From positions 558,001-622,000 of the forward strand of contig NZ_CP103794.1 in the NCBI RefSeq assembly GCF_030388325.1: DNA of 64,000 nucleotides, read 5' to 3'. The position numbers and the translations under genes were made by a program. The first letter of the stretch is position 1. Each line of letters starts with the position of its first letter. This DNA comes from Flavobacterium johnsoniae. Lineage in GTDB: Bacteria > Bacteroidota > Bacteroidia > Flavobacteriales > Flavobacteriaceae. Below the pieces are notes generated by a model. It saw only the letters and a list, made by a program, of their open reading frames with translations. It made no database searches and had not been told where the DNA came from. This document shows positions 8,934 to 17,570 of the stretch, piece by piece.

Positions 8934-9563
8934 TCAATTCAACATATTGTTTTTCAAAAGAAATGCAATTAATTCTGCCACATTTTTCATTTTATATTTT
9001 TGAAGAATATTTCGGCGATGCGTTTGGACTGTTAGAAAACTCAAAAACAAATCGTCGGCAATTTCCTGAGTCGATTTTCCTTGAGAAAGTAATAAAGCTA
9101 TATCGCGTTCTCTTCTGCTCAGACCTGGAATACGTTCTAAATCTTCAGACAATGGCTGACTGATAATCGTTTTTACTTCTTCGCTAAAAACAATTTCTCC
9201 ATCAATCGCTTTATAAATGCAGTTTTTGAATTCATCAAAAGAAGCGTTTTTCAAAATATAGCCATTTCCTCCGTTTTGAATAAACTGCATTACCAAACTT
9301 CTCTCAGATTGGCTGCTCATTCCGATAATGACTATTTTCGGATACTTTTGCTTGATTGTTTTACACAAATCGACTCCATTTATTATGGGAAGAAAAATAT
9401 CCATTAAAATCAAATCAATTTTATGATCTTCTATATATTCCAAAAGTGATATTCCGGAACCGAATTTTTGTACAATTTCTATATTTTCTAAATCCGCCAA
9501 TAAGCCAGCTATACCTGAAATAACTATCGGATGATCGTCTACAATTACTGTTCTGTATCTCAT
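8934..9563 (-). CDS. Response regulator, NarL/LuxR type
   Basis: A 209-aa response regulator with a receiver domain (DDHP near the N-terminus, phospho-acceptor Asp55 in LILMDIFLP, Lys in YILKNASFDEF) followed by a C-terminal LuxR-type helix-turn-helix (LSRRERDIALLLSQGKSTQEIA). It starts 15 nt after the TPR histidine kinase stop, so the two are an operon and almost certainly a cognate pair. Operator-like inverted repeats with TCAGGTAA half-sites lie between the kinase and the divergent lipoprotein gene (11632-11683), and are good candidates for its binding sites. Confidence 0.92.
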   Translation of the reverse strand: MRYRTVIVDDHPIVISGIAGLLADLENIEIVQKFGSGISLLEYIEDHKIDLILMDIFLPIINGVDLCKTIKQKYPKIVIIGMSSQSERSLVMQFIQNGGNGYILKNASFDEFKNCIYKAIDGEIVFSEEVKTIISQPLSEDLERIPGLSRRERDIALLLSQGKSTQEIADDLFLSFLTVQTHRRNILQKYKMKNVAELIAFLLKNNMLN

Positions 9564-9578
9564 AATAATAATTTGAGG

Positions 9579-11567
9579 TTATATTTTCAATTCTATATAA
9601 GTTGAAGTTCCTTTGTTTGGAATAGAATCGATTTCTAGTTTTCCATTCAAAAATGCCACGCGATTTTTAATATTTCTCAATCCCATTCCATCTCTTTTTT
9701 CCGCGTGTTTAACATTAAATCCGATTCCGTTATCTTCAACCGTGATATAAAAAACATCTTTGTTTTGCGAGCAGGAAATTAAAATTTGAGAGGCTTTAGC
9801 ATATTTAAGAGCATTATTCAGAAGTTCTTGAATAATTCTATAAATCATAATTTTAAAATGTTGCGGAAAAGTTGATTTTTTAATTAAATACTGAAAATCA
9901 ATTGTTGTTTCTGAAGTAGAATGCGAAGCACACAGATCTTTCAAGGCATGTTCCAAACCTAATTTCATTAAACTTTCGGGCATTAAATTTTGAGAAATAT
10001 TGCGAAGTTCTTTAATCGAATCATTAAGCATTCCGTTAATATTTGGATTGATTTCTTTATTTTCTCGATCGGCAAGATTCAAATGCATTTTTAAACCCGA
10101 AAGCATACTGCCGAGACCATCGTGCAATTCTCTAGCAATTCTTTTTCTCTCAATTTCTTCTCCCTCAATCAAAGCATTAGAAATCGATAATTTCTGCTGA
10201 TTTTCGAGCGCAGATAATTCTTGTTTATGATTTAGCTCTTTTTGAAAACTCAGCTTCTTTTGATAATTGCTGTAAATCCATAAAAACAAAACCGTTAAAA
10301 ACAACAGAAAAGAAAGCACCGCAAAAAGCATCGAATTCAAACGATTATTGTTGCCTTGCAAAACTGCTTTTTCATTTTCAGATTGAAGCAAATTGATTTT
10401 TCTTTCGCTTTCAGCTTTTTTGTATTTCGCTTCGAGTTCTACAATTTCGCTTCTCAATTTTGCATCGTTGAGACTATCGTTTATAACATTGTATTTATTC
10501 GAATAAAAATAAGCTTTTGGAAATTCTTTTGTCGCATTATAAACTTTAGACAATTCTTTGTAGTAATTCTTTTTATCTACAATAAAAGGCGTTTTTTCAA
10601 TTAAATATTCCAAATTACTTTTTGCTTTATCGTAATTTTTGAGTTTAAAAAGAACTTCATATTCAGCAAATTTCAGACGATTTAAAGCAATAGCATTTTG
10701 ATGATTTTCTGCTGATTTAATTCCTTTTTCAAAACTCACTAATGCTTCTTTATGCTTGTTTTGTTTTGCGAAATAAATTCCTTCCGAATAAAAATAAGAA
10801 TCGTTTAAGTTTGATTCTGGATATTTTTCTAAAGTCGAATACGCTTTGTCTAAGATTTCTTTAGCGTCGTAAAAATGTTTGAGTTCAACTAAATTTTCTG
10901 CGTTTATAATATACGTTTCCATCTTAGATTCTGCCAAAGTTGGCGATTTTTTAGATGTATTTTCAATATATTTCTGCGCTTGACCTAAATATTCCGAAGC
11001 TTTTTCACGTTCACTATTATTCATAAAAATAATCGCAACTGCTTTATTCAAAGCACTGATTAACTCATAATCGCCACTTTTTTTAGCAATCGGAATCGCT
11101 TCATTGACCAGCAATTTCATATAAGCGTTTTCATTATTCTTTCTTTGCTGCATAATTCCGTAGTTCTGAAGAATAACAGCACGAAGTTTATACGCTTCTT
11201 TATTACGATATCTTTTGAGTTTTGAATTAGCGTCGAGCAAAGCCTTTTCAAAACCTTCCATATCTCCTTTTGCAAGAAAACCCGAAGCATTATAAAAAAT
11301 AGAAGCGTCTTTTAAAAAAGGAAACTTCACTTTTAACCGATTGGCTTGTTCGAGATATTCTTTAGAACTTTTTGCGTTCTGCGCCATTAAAAACAGTTTA
11401 GACAATCTAAAACTATTCAAACTTTTTACACTGTCCGATTTTGTGTTTTTTGTGATTTTAACAATACTGTCGATGTACGCAGTATCATCATCTAATGAAA
11501 GAATTACCTGAGAATTGGAAATAACGGAGAAAAACAAAAAGAAAAGTAGGGCGTGGATTTTATTCAT
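9579..11567 (-). CDS. TPR-containing sensor histidine kinase (HisKA_3 type)
   Basis: A kinase of about 662 aa from the start MNKIHALLFFLFF. A signal peptide leads into roughly 330 residues of TPR-like helical repeats in the periplasm. One transmembrane segment follows (LNSMLFAVLSFLLFLTVLFLW), then a short coiled coil. The HisKA_3 dimerisation helix has phospho-His482 in RELHDGLGSM, and a HATPase domain contains NNALKYAKAS and GIGF. NarL-type kinases of this layout pair with LuxR-type regulators, which fits the adjacent gene. The upstream in-frame Met (11588) gives seven extra residues that would spoil the signal peptide. The signal detected is unknown. Confidence 0.9.
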   Translation of the reverse strand: MNKIHALLFFLFFSVISNSQVILSLDDDTAYIDSIVKITKNTKSDSVKSLNSFRLSKLFLMAQNAKSSKEYLEQANRLKVKFPFLKDASIFYNASGFLAKGDMEGFEKALLDANSKLKRYRNKEAYKLRAVILQNYGIMQQRKNNENAYMKLLVNEAIPIAKKSGDYELISALNKAVAIIFMNNSEREKASEYLGQAQKYIENTSKKSPTLAESKMETYIINAENLVELKHFYDAKEILDKAYSTLEKYPESNLNDSYFYSEGIYFAKQNKHKEALVSFEKGIKSAENHQNAIALNRLKFAEYEVLFKLKNYDKAKSNLEYLIEKTPFIVDKKNYYKELSKVYNATKEFPKAYFYSNKYNVINDSLNDAKLRSEIVELEAKYKKAESERKINLLQSENEKAVLQGNNNRLNSMLFAVLSFLLFLTVLFLWIYSNYQKKLSFQKELNHKQELSALENQQKLSISNALIEGEEIERKRIARELHDGLGSMLSGLKMHLNLADRENKEINPNINGMLNDSIKELRNISQNLMPESLMKLGLEHALKDLCASHSTSETTIDFQYLIKKSTFPQHFKIMIYRIIQELLNNALKYAKASQILISCSQNKDVFYITVEDNGIGFNVKHAEKRDGMGLRNIKNRVAFLNGKLEIDSIPNKGTSTYIELKI

Positions 11568-11631
11568 AATTGTAGGGCAATTACTCAAAGTTATTAAAGC
11601 TTAACGACTTTCGAAACAAAACCAAACACTT

Positions 11632-11683
11632 TTACCTGAAATCAGGTAATAAAAAATACATTTTATCAGGTATTGTTACCCGA
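11632..11683. promoter_or_regulatory. Operator-like paired palindromes between the kinase and lipoprotein genes
   Basis: TTACCTGA-AA-TCAGGTAA (11632-11649) is a perfect inverted repeat. A second, weaker one (TCAGGTA at 11666, TTACCCGA ending 11683) lies 16 nt further on. The second overlaps the -33 TTG of the lipoprotein promoter. The size and symmetry suit a dimeric NarL/LuxR-type regulator such as the neighbouring gene product, but binding is inferred. Confidence 0.55.
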
Positions 11684-11703
11684 ATTATTAGCTTCTAACT
11701 TTG
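11673..11703 (+). promoter_or_regulatory. Promoter of the small lipoprotein gene
   Basis: TTG (11673-11675), 20-nt spacer, then TAACTTTG (11696-11703), an exact match to the Bacteroidota TTG/TAnnTTTG promoter, about 40 nt before the ATG. Confidence 0.65.
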
Positions 11704-11745
11704 TTTAAATCAGATTTTGAATATAAATAATTAAAGAATTTACAC

Positions 11746-12141
11746 ATGAAAACACAATTGAAACAAATAATGTTAGCATTAACTCTTGTATTTACATTTG
11801 CTTCTTGCAGCAGCGACGACGATAAAGGCGGAAACAATTCAAGAGACGTTAAATATGAAATAACAGGAAACTTTTCTGGACAGATCGATGCAGTTTATAT
11901 GGAGTCTGGAGATGCAGGACAAAGTGTAGATATTACCAAATTACCTTGGACTAAAGAATTTACTGCTTCTGCAGGTACTACTGGTGCTGGAATCCAAGCT
12001 TCAGGTCATGGAGGTGTTGTTGATCAAACTTTAACTATAAAAATTTACGTTGGAGGAAAAGTAGAAAAAGAAACAACTGCGAAAGCAAAAGCTGACGGAA
12101 CAATCATTGCAATTCCAGGCACTTATATATTCCCTCTATAA
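11746..12141 (+). CDS. Small lipoprotein of unknown function
   Basis: A 131-aa secreted lipoprotein. The signal peptide ends FASCSSDDD with Cys21 as the lipid-attached residue. The acidic SSDDD after the Cys is the usual Bacteroidota surface or outer-membrane lipoprotein signature. The mature part is Gly/Thr/Lys-rich and looks beta-stranded (YEITGNFSGQIDAVY, LTIKIYVGGKVEKE), perhaps a small beta-sandwich. I do not recognise a named family. It is divergent from the kinase/regulator operon and has its own promoter next to the candidate operator, so it is likely a regulated output of that pair. A strong terminator follows. Confidence 0.75.
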   Translation: MKTQLKQIMLALTLVFTFASCSSDDDKGGNNSRDVKYEITGNFSGQIDAVYMESGDAGQSVDITKLPWTKEFTASAGTTGAGIQASGHGGVVDQTLTIKIYVGGKVEKETTAKAKADGTIIAIPGTYIFPL

Positions 12142-12183
12142 TATTAAAGATTAGGATTTAATTTTTTTGTTTTTGGTAAAGGA

Positions 12184-12218
12184 AAGCTTCGTAATCGTTA
12201 CGAAGCTTCTTTTTTTTT
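12184..12218 (+). terminator. Terminator of the lipoprotein gene
   Basis: AAGCTTCGTAA, loop TCG, TTACGAAGCTT, then CTTTTTTTTTT. Confidence 0.9.
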
Positions 12219-12279
12219 ATATCTCTTCGAATTCTTTTTTGAAACTTACCAAAATATTTGTTCTTTAATTACAAAGAGC

Positions 12280-12441
12280 GCAAGGTTATTTGCTCGCAAA
12301 GACGCGAAGTCGCAAAGTTTTTTTTCTCGAAATAACAAATCACACACATTGTCTGTCTGAGCGAAGTCGAAGACCACGTGCGTAACTCTACAAAGATTGG
12401 CGATTTTGATTGCGGGTCTTCGACTTCGCTCAGACTGACAA
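12280..12441. repeat. Repeat-filled gap: CGCAAAG motifs and a GAGCGAAGTCGAAG inverted repeat
   Basis: This 377-nt gap (12142-12517) has no credible gene. After the terminator it holds GCAAAG-type short repeats (12280-12325). Then comes an inverted repeat with 20-bp arms (12355-12374 and 12416-12435, core GAGCGAAGTCGAAG) around a 41-nt centre. The same core recurs at 17510-17531 and 34270-34331. The minus-strand ORF across it is a by-product of the repeat. Confidence 0.8.
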
Positions 12442-12517
12442 AACTAGACGCAAAAAAAATCCCAAACCCCAATCGTAAAATTGGAATTTGGAATTTTTAT
12501 ATTGAAAATTAATTTGG

Positions 12518-15382
12518 TTATCCTACCAAATTGATGATTTTCCCAGGAACAATAATCACTTTGTTTGGAGTTCTTCCGTCTAATTGTTTTTGAGTTCTTT
12601 CGTCTTTCATTACAATTTCTTCGATTTGTTCTTTAGTTAAATCCAAAGGCAATTCGATTGTGAAACGCATTTTTCCGTTGAAAGAAACTGGATATTCTTT
12701 ATTTGTCTCAACTAAATGTTTCTCTTCGAAAATTGGAAACGCAACTTCTGAAATTGAAGTTGTATGCCCTAACTGCGACCATAATTCTTCTGCAATATGA
12801 GGCGCATAAGGCGAAACCAAAATTGCTAACGGCTCTAAAATCGCTCTTGAATGACAGTTTTGAGAAGACAATTCATTTACACAAATCATAAACTGAGAAA
12901 CCGAAGTATTGAAAGAGAAATTCTCGATATCTTCTGCTACTTTTTTGATGGTTTTATGCAATGATTTTAAGTTGTCTTTTGTTGGTTCGTCGTTGTTTAC
13001 GATTAAACCATTATCATCAAAATACAATCTCCATAATTTTTTTAAGAAACCGAAAACTCCAGAAATTCCAGCAGTATTCCAAGGTTTTGCCTGTTCTAAC
13101 GGACCTAAGAACATTTCGTATAAACGTAATGTATCTGCACCGTATTCGTTACAAATATCATCTGGAGTTACAACATTATAGTATGATTTCGACATTTTTT
13201 CGACTTCTCGGCCAACAATGTATTTTCCGTTTTCGTCAAAAATAAATTCAGCTGTATTAAAATCTTCTCTCCAAGCTTTGAACTTTTCGATATTCAATTC
13301 ATCTGAAGAATTAACGAAATTAACATCAACACGAATTGGCTGTACATTTTGTCCTTCAATTTTATTTTTAGATACAAAAGTATTTGTTCCTTCCAATCTG
13401 TAAACATAAGCTGTCGTTCCTAAAATCATTCCCTGATTGATCAGTTTTTTGAATGGTTCTTCAGTTGGAGCAAAACCTTTGTCTTTTAAGAATTTATTCC
13501 AGAAACGAGAATACAATAAATGTCCAGTTGCGTGCTCGCTTCCTCCAATGTATAAATCTACATTTTCCCAATAAGCTAAAGCTTCTTTACTTGCAAATTC
13601 ATTTTCATTGTGCGCATCCATATAACGCATCCAATACCATGAACTTCCCGCCCAACCTGGCATTGTATTTAATTCCAATGGAAAAATAGTCACATTGTCA
13701 ATCAACTGAGTACTAACTACTGAACACTGAACACTGTCCCAAGCCCAAACTGCTGCGTTTCCTAAAGGTGGCAAACCATCTTCGGTTGGCAAATATTTTT
13801 CTACTTCTGGCAAAATAATCGGTAAATGTTGTGTATCGATCATTTTTGGTAATCCGTTTACATAATAAACAGGGAACGGTTCTCCCCAATAACGCTGACG
13901 AGAGAAAACCGCATCACGCAAACGGTAATTTGTTTTCCCTTTTCCTTGTCCAATTTCTTCTAATTTATAAATTGCTTTTGCTGTCGCATCTTTGTAATTT
14001 AATCCGTTTAAGAAATCAGAAGCTGTGATTTCAACGTTATCTTTTGATCCGTAAGCTGCTTCAGAAATATCAACATTCGCGAAAATGTTTTTTATTTCCT
14101 GCATTCCTTCAGTTCCTTTAAAGAAATTAGCAAAAGCGTAATCTCTTTCGTCTCCGCAAGGAACCGCCATTACTGCACCAGTTCCGTAACCTGCCAAAAC
14201 ATAATCGCCAATCCAAACCGGAATTGACTCTTTTGTAAATGGATGTTCTGCATAAGCTCCTGTGAAAACTCCTGAAATCGTTTTTACATCGGCCATACGT
14301 TCACGCTCAGAACGTTTTGACGTTTTTTCGATATACGCTTCAACCGCTTCTTTTTGTTCTGGTGTTGTAATTTTAGCCACCAAATCATGTTCTGGTGCCA
14401 AAGTCATAAAAGTAACTCCAAAAATAGTATCAGGACGAGTGGTGAAAACCTCGATTACTTCATCATGCTTTTTCACATTAAAAGTCACCAAAGCACCAAC
14501 CGATTTCCCGATCCAGTTTCTTTGAGATTCTTTGATTGACTCACTCCAATCTATATCATTTAAACCTTGAAGCAAGCGTTCGGCATAAGCAGAAATTCGC
14601 ATACTCCATTGTGTCATTTTTTTTCTTATAACAGGAAAGCCTCCACGTTCCGAAACTCCGTTTACAATTTCGTCATTTGCCAAAACAGTTCCTAAGCCTG
14701 GACACCAGTTTACTTCGGTTTCTGCCAAATACGTCATTCTGTATTGCAAAAGGATTTTTTCTTTTTGATCTTCAGAATATGATTTCCATTCGTCAGCAGT
14801 AAAAATCGCAACGTTATCATCACAAACTGCTTCAACCAAAGCATTTCCGCTTTCTTCAAAAACAACTACAAGATCTTTAATATCAAATGCTTTTCCTTGT
14901 TTTTTGCAATACCAAGAATTAAACAATTGAATAAAAATCCATTGTGTATGTTTGTAATAATCAGGATTTGACGTACGAACTTCGCGCGCCCAATCAAATG
15001 AAAAACCGATTTTATCTAATTGTTTTCTGTAACCCGCAATTTGTTTTCCTTCTTTGTCAACGCCACCGTCAATATTTACACGCGTCGTGTCTTCTGGACG
15101 CTGACCTGTCTGAATCGCATATTGTTCTGCCGGCAATCCGAAACTATCGTAACCCATTGGATGCAAAACATTGAAACCTTGATGTCTTTTGAAACGAGAA
15201 TACACATCTGAAGCTATATAACCCAGCGGATGCCCAACGTGTAATCCTGCTCCAGATGGATAAGGAAACATGTCGAGAACATAATGTTTCGGCTTTTCAG
15301 AGTTATTTTTTGCTGCAAAAGTTTGATTTTCTGCCCAATATTTTTGCCATTTGGCGTCAATTTCGTTTGGATTGTATTTCAT
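12518..15382 (-). CDS. leuS: Leucyl-tRNA synthetase
   Basis: A 954-aa class I synthetase that charges tRNA-Leu, with an inserted editing domain. Landmarks are the HIGH motif HVGHPLGY near residue 47, the editing-domain segment TTRPDTIFGVTFM, the WAGSSWYWMRYMD region, the KMSKS loop (EKMSKSYYNVV) and a C-terminal anticodon-binding part. The length is normal for Bacteroidota. One oddity is a simple-repeat-like stretch (13703-13737, minus-strand unit GTTCAGT) that encodes DSVQCSVVSTQ just before the conserved LIDN segment. It looks like an intergenic repeat that entered a variable loop in frame. No operon partner is adjacent. Confidence 0.97.
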   Translation of the reverse strand: MKYNPNEIDAKWQKYWAENQTFAAKNNSEKPKHYVLDMFPYPSGAGLHVGHPLGYIASDVYSRFKRHQGFNVLHPMGYDSFGLPAEQYAIQTGQRPEDTTRVNIDGGVDKEGKQIAGYRKQLDKIGFSFDWAREVRTSNPDYYKHTQWIFIQLFNSWYCKKQGKAFDIKDLVVVFEESGNALVEAVCDDNVAIFTADEWKSYSEDQKEKILLQYRMTYLAETEVNWCPGLGTVLANDEIVNGVSERGGFPVIRKKMTQWSMRISAYAERLLQGLNDIDWSESIKESQRNWIGKSVGALVTFNVKKHDEVIEVFTTRPDTIFGVTFMTLAPEHDLVAKITTPEQKEAVEAYIEKTSKRSERERMADVKTISGVFTGAYAEHPFTKESIPVWIGDYVLAGYGTGAVMAVPCGDERDYAFANFFKGTEGMQEIKNIFANVDISEAAYGSKDNVEITASDFLNGLNYKDATAKAIYKLEEIGQGKGKTNYRLRDAVFSRQRYWGEPFPVYYVNGLPKMIDTQHLPIILPEVEKYLPTEDGLPPLGNAAVWAWDSVQCSVVSTQLIDNVTIFPLELNTMPGWAGSSWYWMRYMDAHNENEFASKEALAYWENVDLYIGGSEHATGHLLYSRFWNKFLKDKGFAPTEEPFKKLINQGMILGTTAYVYRLEGTNTFVSKNKIEGQNVQPIRVDVNFVNSSDELNIEKFKAWREDFNTAEFIFDENGKYIVGREVEKMSKSYYNVVTPDDICNEYGADTLRLYEMFLGPLEQAKPWNTAGISGVFGFLKKLWRLYFDDNGLIVNNDEPTKDNLKSLHKTIKKVAEDIENFSFNTSVSQFMICVNELSSQNCHSRAILEPLAILVSPYAPHIAEELWSQLGHTTSISEVAFPIFEEKHLVETNKEYPVSFNGKMRFTIELPLDLTKEQIEEIVMKDERTQKQLDGRTPNKVIIVPGKIINLVG

Positions 15383-15514
15383 CTTAAAGTTTCAAAGTTG
15401 CAAAGTGACAAAGGTCCAAAGGTTTTCTCACTTTAATGAATTATCGCGCAAATTTACATTTATTGTTGCTTGTTCCAAAGCTATTTCGTTGACAAACAAA
15501 TAAATTTACTTTTT

Positions 15515-15548
15515 ACGTATTATCGATTAAGTAAAAATACGTATTATT
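15515..15548. promoter_or_regulatory. Repeated TACGTATTAT motif upstream of the ModE-like gene
   Basis: TTACGTATTATCG and ATACGTATTATTG occur 25 nt apart just before the gene. Two near-identical copies in the promoter region suggest an operator, perhaps autoregulatory. This is inference from position only. Confidence 0.35.
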
Positions 15549-15571
15549 GTAATTAAAAAATACTTATTTCG

Positions 15572-15919
15572 ATGATTGAAAATAAGAAATATAAGGTTGA
15601 AGTTCGCGTTTGGATTGAAGAAACTGAAGGTGCTTTTCTAGGAATTGGAAAAATCTGGCTTCTCGAAAATATCCGCAAAACGGGATCTATAACCAACGCT
15701 GCAAAGGAAATGAAAATGGCGTATCGACAAGCTTGGCAATTGGTTGAAGAAATGAATCAGCGTGCTGAATCTCCTTTAGTCGAAAAACTTCTCGGCGGAA
15801 AAGGCGGCGGTGGCGCTCGATTGACCGAAGCTGGAGAAAAAGCAATTGCTGTTTTTTATGAAGTTGAAAATCGAATTAAAGAATTTGCTCAGAAAGAAAC
15901 TCAAAATCTTAAGTTTTAA
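15572..15919 (+). CDS. ModE N-terminal-like winged-helix regulator
   Basis: A 115-aa protein corresponding to the DNA-binding half of ModE. It contains the winged helix KTGSITNAAKEMKMAYRQAWQLVEEMN and the GGKGGGGARLTEAGEKAI wing. There is no TOBE molybdate-binding part, so it cannot sense molybdate in the way full ModE does. It is annotated in many genomes as a LysR-type winged-helix or ModE-like protein. No molybdenum transport or cofactor gene is nearby in this window. Upstream (15481-15571) is short and AT-rich, with a duplicated TACGTATTA-like motif (tttacgtattatcg, aatacgtattattg) that could be an operator. Confidence 0.82.
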   Translation: MIENKKYKVEVRVWIEETEGAFLGIGKIWLLENIRKTGSITNAAKEMKMAYRQAWQLVEEMNQRAESPLVEKLLGGKGGGGARLTEAGEKAIAVFYEVENRIKEFAQKETQNLKF

Positions 15920-15940
15920 AAGATTTACCTCAAAAAATTT

Positions 15941-16155
15941 AACCGCAAAGTACGCAAGGTTTTATCACACTAAGCTTTGCGAACTTAATATTTAGATCTT
16001 ACTTACACTCTTCAAAAAGAAACTTTGCGAACTTTGCGTTAAAAAACCTGACGATTAACCGCAAAGGGCCCAAAGCTTTATCACACTAAGCTTTACGAAC
16101 TTTGCGTTAATAACATTAAGCATTAAAAAATCTTTACGTACTTTGCAGTTAAATC
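15941..16155. repeat. CGCAAAG / CTTTGCG repeat block between the ModE-like gene and ftsX
   Basis: The 341-nt gap (15920-16260) has no gene. It is built from alternating CCGCAAAG and CTTTGCG words. TTTATCACACTAAGCTTT occurs twice exactly (15961-15978 and 16077-16094), 116 bp apart, so at least one duplication of about 116 bp has occurred. The opposing words can form stems. Related words occur at 12280-12325 and 24182-24222. Confidence 0.75.
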
Positions 16156-16260
16156 AACTTTTTATTTCCTATCTAATTGTACATTTATAGTATAAAAGTT
16201 CGTTAATAACTTTAAATAAAGAAATTCTTTATTATTTTTACCACATAATTTTAGCAAACT

Positions 16261-17136
16261 ATGAGTTCTAACTTTGATAAATTTCAAAAGCGCAGGTTAA
16301 TTTCCTCTTATTTTTCGGTAGTATTAAGTGTTTTCTTGGTTTTATTCCTTTTAGGAGTACTGGGATTATTCATTATTAATTCTAAAAAACTGGCAGACGA
16401 TTTTAAAGAAAAAATCGCCATGACTGTTTTCTTCAAAAATGAAGCAAATGATAGCGTTGTCAAAGCCTTTAATACCGAATTAAAAAGAGCGCCATTTGCA
16501 CTTTCTTATGTGTATGTGTCTAAAGAAAAAGCGGCTAAAGAACACACAGACATTATCGGAGAAGATTTTTTAACCTTTTTAGGAGAAAATCCACTTTTGA
16601 ATTCATATGATATTCACTTAAAAGCAGATTATGTTGAAAGAGATAGTATCGTGAAAATCGAAAACCGTTTCCGTAAAAATGCAATGGTTTCAGATATTGT
16701 TTATGACAAACAATTGGTAAATCTAGTAAACGACAACATCAGAAAAGTAAGTATGTGGATTTTGATTATCAGTGGTTTCTTGACCGTAATTGCTGTTTTA
16801 TTAATCAATAGTTCATTGCGTTTATCGATACATTCTAATCGTTTTATTATCAAAACGATGCAAATGGTTGGAGCTACAAAAGCATTTATTCGAAAACCAT
16901 TTGTAACAAGAAGCGTAAAATTAGGAATGCTAGGCGCAGGATTGGCAATTATTGCTTTGATCGCACTTTTACTTTATGTAGAAAGTAATTTCCCAGGTTT
17001 AGGAATTTTAGAAGACAAAGCCTTAATCGGATTGGTTTTATTGGCCGTTTTCGGATTGGGAGTTTTAATTACTTGGGTAAGCACGCATTTTGCAACACAA
17101 CGTTTCTTGAATTTAAGAACTGACGATCTTTATTAA
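16261..17136 (+). CDS. ftsX: Cell division protein FtsX (ABC permease-like)
   Basis: A 291-aa FtsX. A short cytoplasmic N-terminus is followed by TM1 (about residues 18-40), a large extracytoplasmic domain (about 42-165), then three membrane segments, the last ones around residues 170-190, 220-240 and 255-280. With the ATPase FtsE it controls peptidoglycan hydrolases at the division site. ftsE is not adjacent, as is common in Bacteroidota. The gene leads a cluster ftsX-DUF3098-uppP-truB, all on the plus strand, that mixes envelope and RNA-modification functions. The upstream gap is filled with repeats. Confidence 0.92.
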   Translation: MSSNFDKFQKRRLISSYFSVVLSVFLVLFLLGVLGLFIINSKKLADDFKEKIAMTVFFKNEANDSVVKAFNTELKRAPFALSYVYVSKEKAAKEHTDIIGEDFLTFLGENPLLNSYDIHLKADYVERDSIVKIENRFRKNAMVSDIVYDKQLVNLVNDNIRKVSMWILIISGFLTVIAVLLINSSLRLSIHSNRFIIKTMQMVGATKAFIRKPFVTRSVKLGMLGAGLAIIALIALLLYVESNFPGLGILEDKALIGLVLLAVFGLGVLITWVSTHFATQRFLNLRTDDLY

Positions 17137-17147
17137 TTTTTGATTGC

Positions 17148-17231
17148 AGTCCCGAAGCCTCGGGATAGATTTTAGATTGAAATATAAACTCATATAAACA
17201 GAGGATCAGATTGCTTCGTTCCTCGCAATGA
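17148..17231. repeat. Two short repeat elements between ftsX and the DUF3098 gene
   Basis: TCCCGAAGCCTCGGGA (17150-17165) is a near-perfect palindrome also seen at 24288, 39768 and 53102. GATTGCTTCGTTCCTCGCAA with the following TGACA (about 17207-17231) is the same family as 47143-47169 in the other orientation. The second ends 5 nt before the DUF3098 ATG and must form part of its leader. Confidence 0.7.
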
Positions 17232-17235
17232 CAAA

Positions 17236-17490
17236 ATGAAAAACAACAACAATAACGTAGAACAACAGCCAAAACAGGAATTCCTTTTTGACGGCATCAA
17301 TTACAAAATCCTTTTAATTGGTATTGCCGTAATTGCTTTAGGATTTATTTTAATGTCTGGCGGAGGAAGTAAAGATCCGAATGTTTTTAACGAAGAAATT
17401 TTCAATTTTAGACGTATTCGTTTAGCGCCGACAACTGTTTTAATCGGTTTCGGAATCACGATTTATTCTATATTTAAAAAATCAAAATAA
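17236..17490 (+). CDS. DUF3098 small membrane protein
   Basis: An 84-aa protein with a charged Asn-rich start, two transmembrane segments (LLIGIAVIALGFILM and TVLIGFGITIYSIF) and a conserved GGGSKDPNVFNEEIFNFRRIRLAP loop between them. This is the DUF3098 family of Bacteroidota, typically sitting between ftsX and uppP as here. Its function is unknown, but its fixed place among envelope genes suggests a role in division or peptidoglycan recycling. Confidence 0.88.
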   Translation: MKNNNNNVEQQPKQEFLFDGINYKILLIGIAVIALGFILMSGGGSKDPNVFNEEIFNFRRIRLAPTTVLIGFGITIYSIFKKSK

Positions 17491-17509
17491 ATTGGTTTGT
17501 AGATTTTTT

Positions 17510-17567
17510 GTCACCCTGAGCGAAGTCGAAGGGCAATCTGAAATCTAAAATCTAAAATCTAAAATTC
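17510..17567. repeat. GAGCGAAGTCGAAG half-element and TCTAAAATC run before uppP
   Basis: CACCCTGAGCGAAGTCGAAG is a single arm of the element seen as inverted pairs at 12355 and 34270. It is followed by a short tandem run of AATCTAAA-type units reaching the uppP start. The same unit is found at 38009-38052, 38194-38226 and 60580-60609. Confidence 0.7.
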
Positions 17568-17570
17568 TAA

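Noticed and set aside
12269..12472. 67-aa minus-strand ORF between the lipoprotein gene and leuS
   Set aside because: It is made entirely from the CGCAAAG words and the GAGCGAAGTCGAAG inverted repeat.
12703..14539. Several antisense ORFs of 60-94 aa across leuS
   Set aside because: leuS is complete and well conserved. The antisense frames show no family resemblance.
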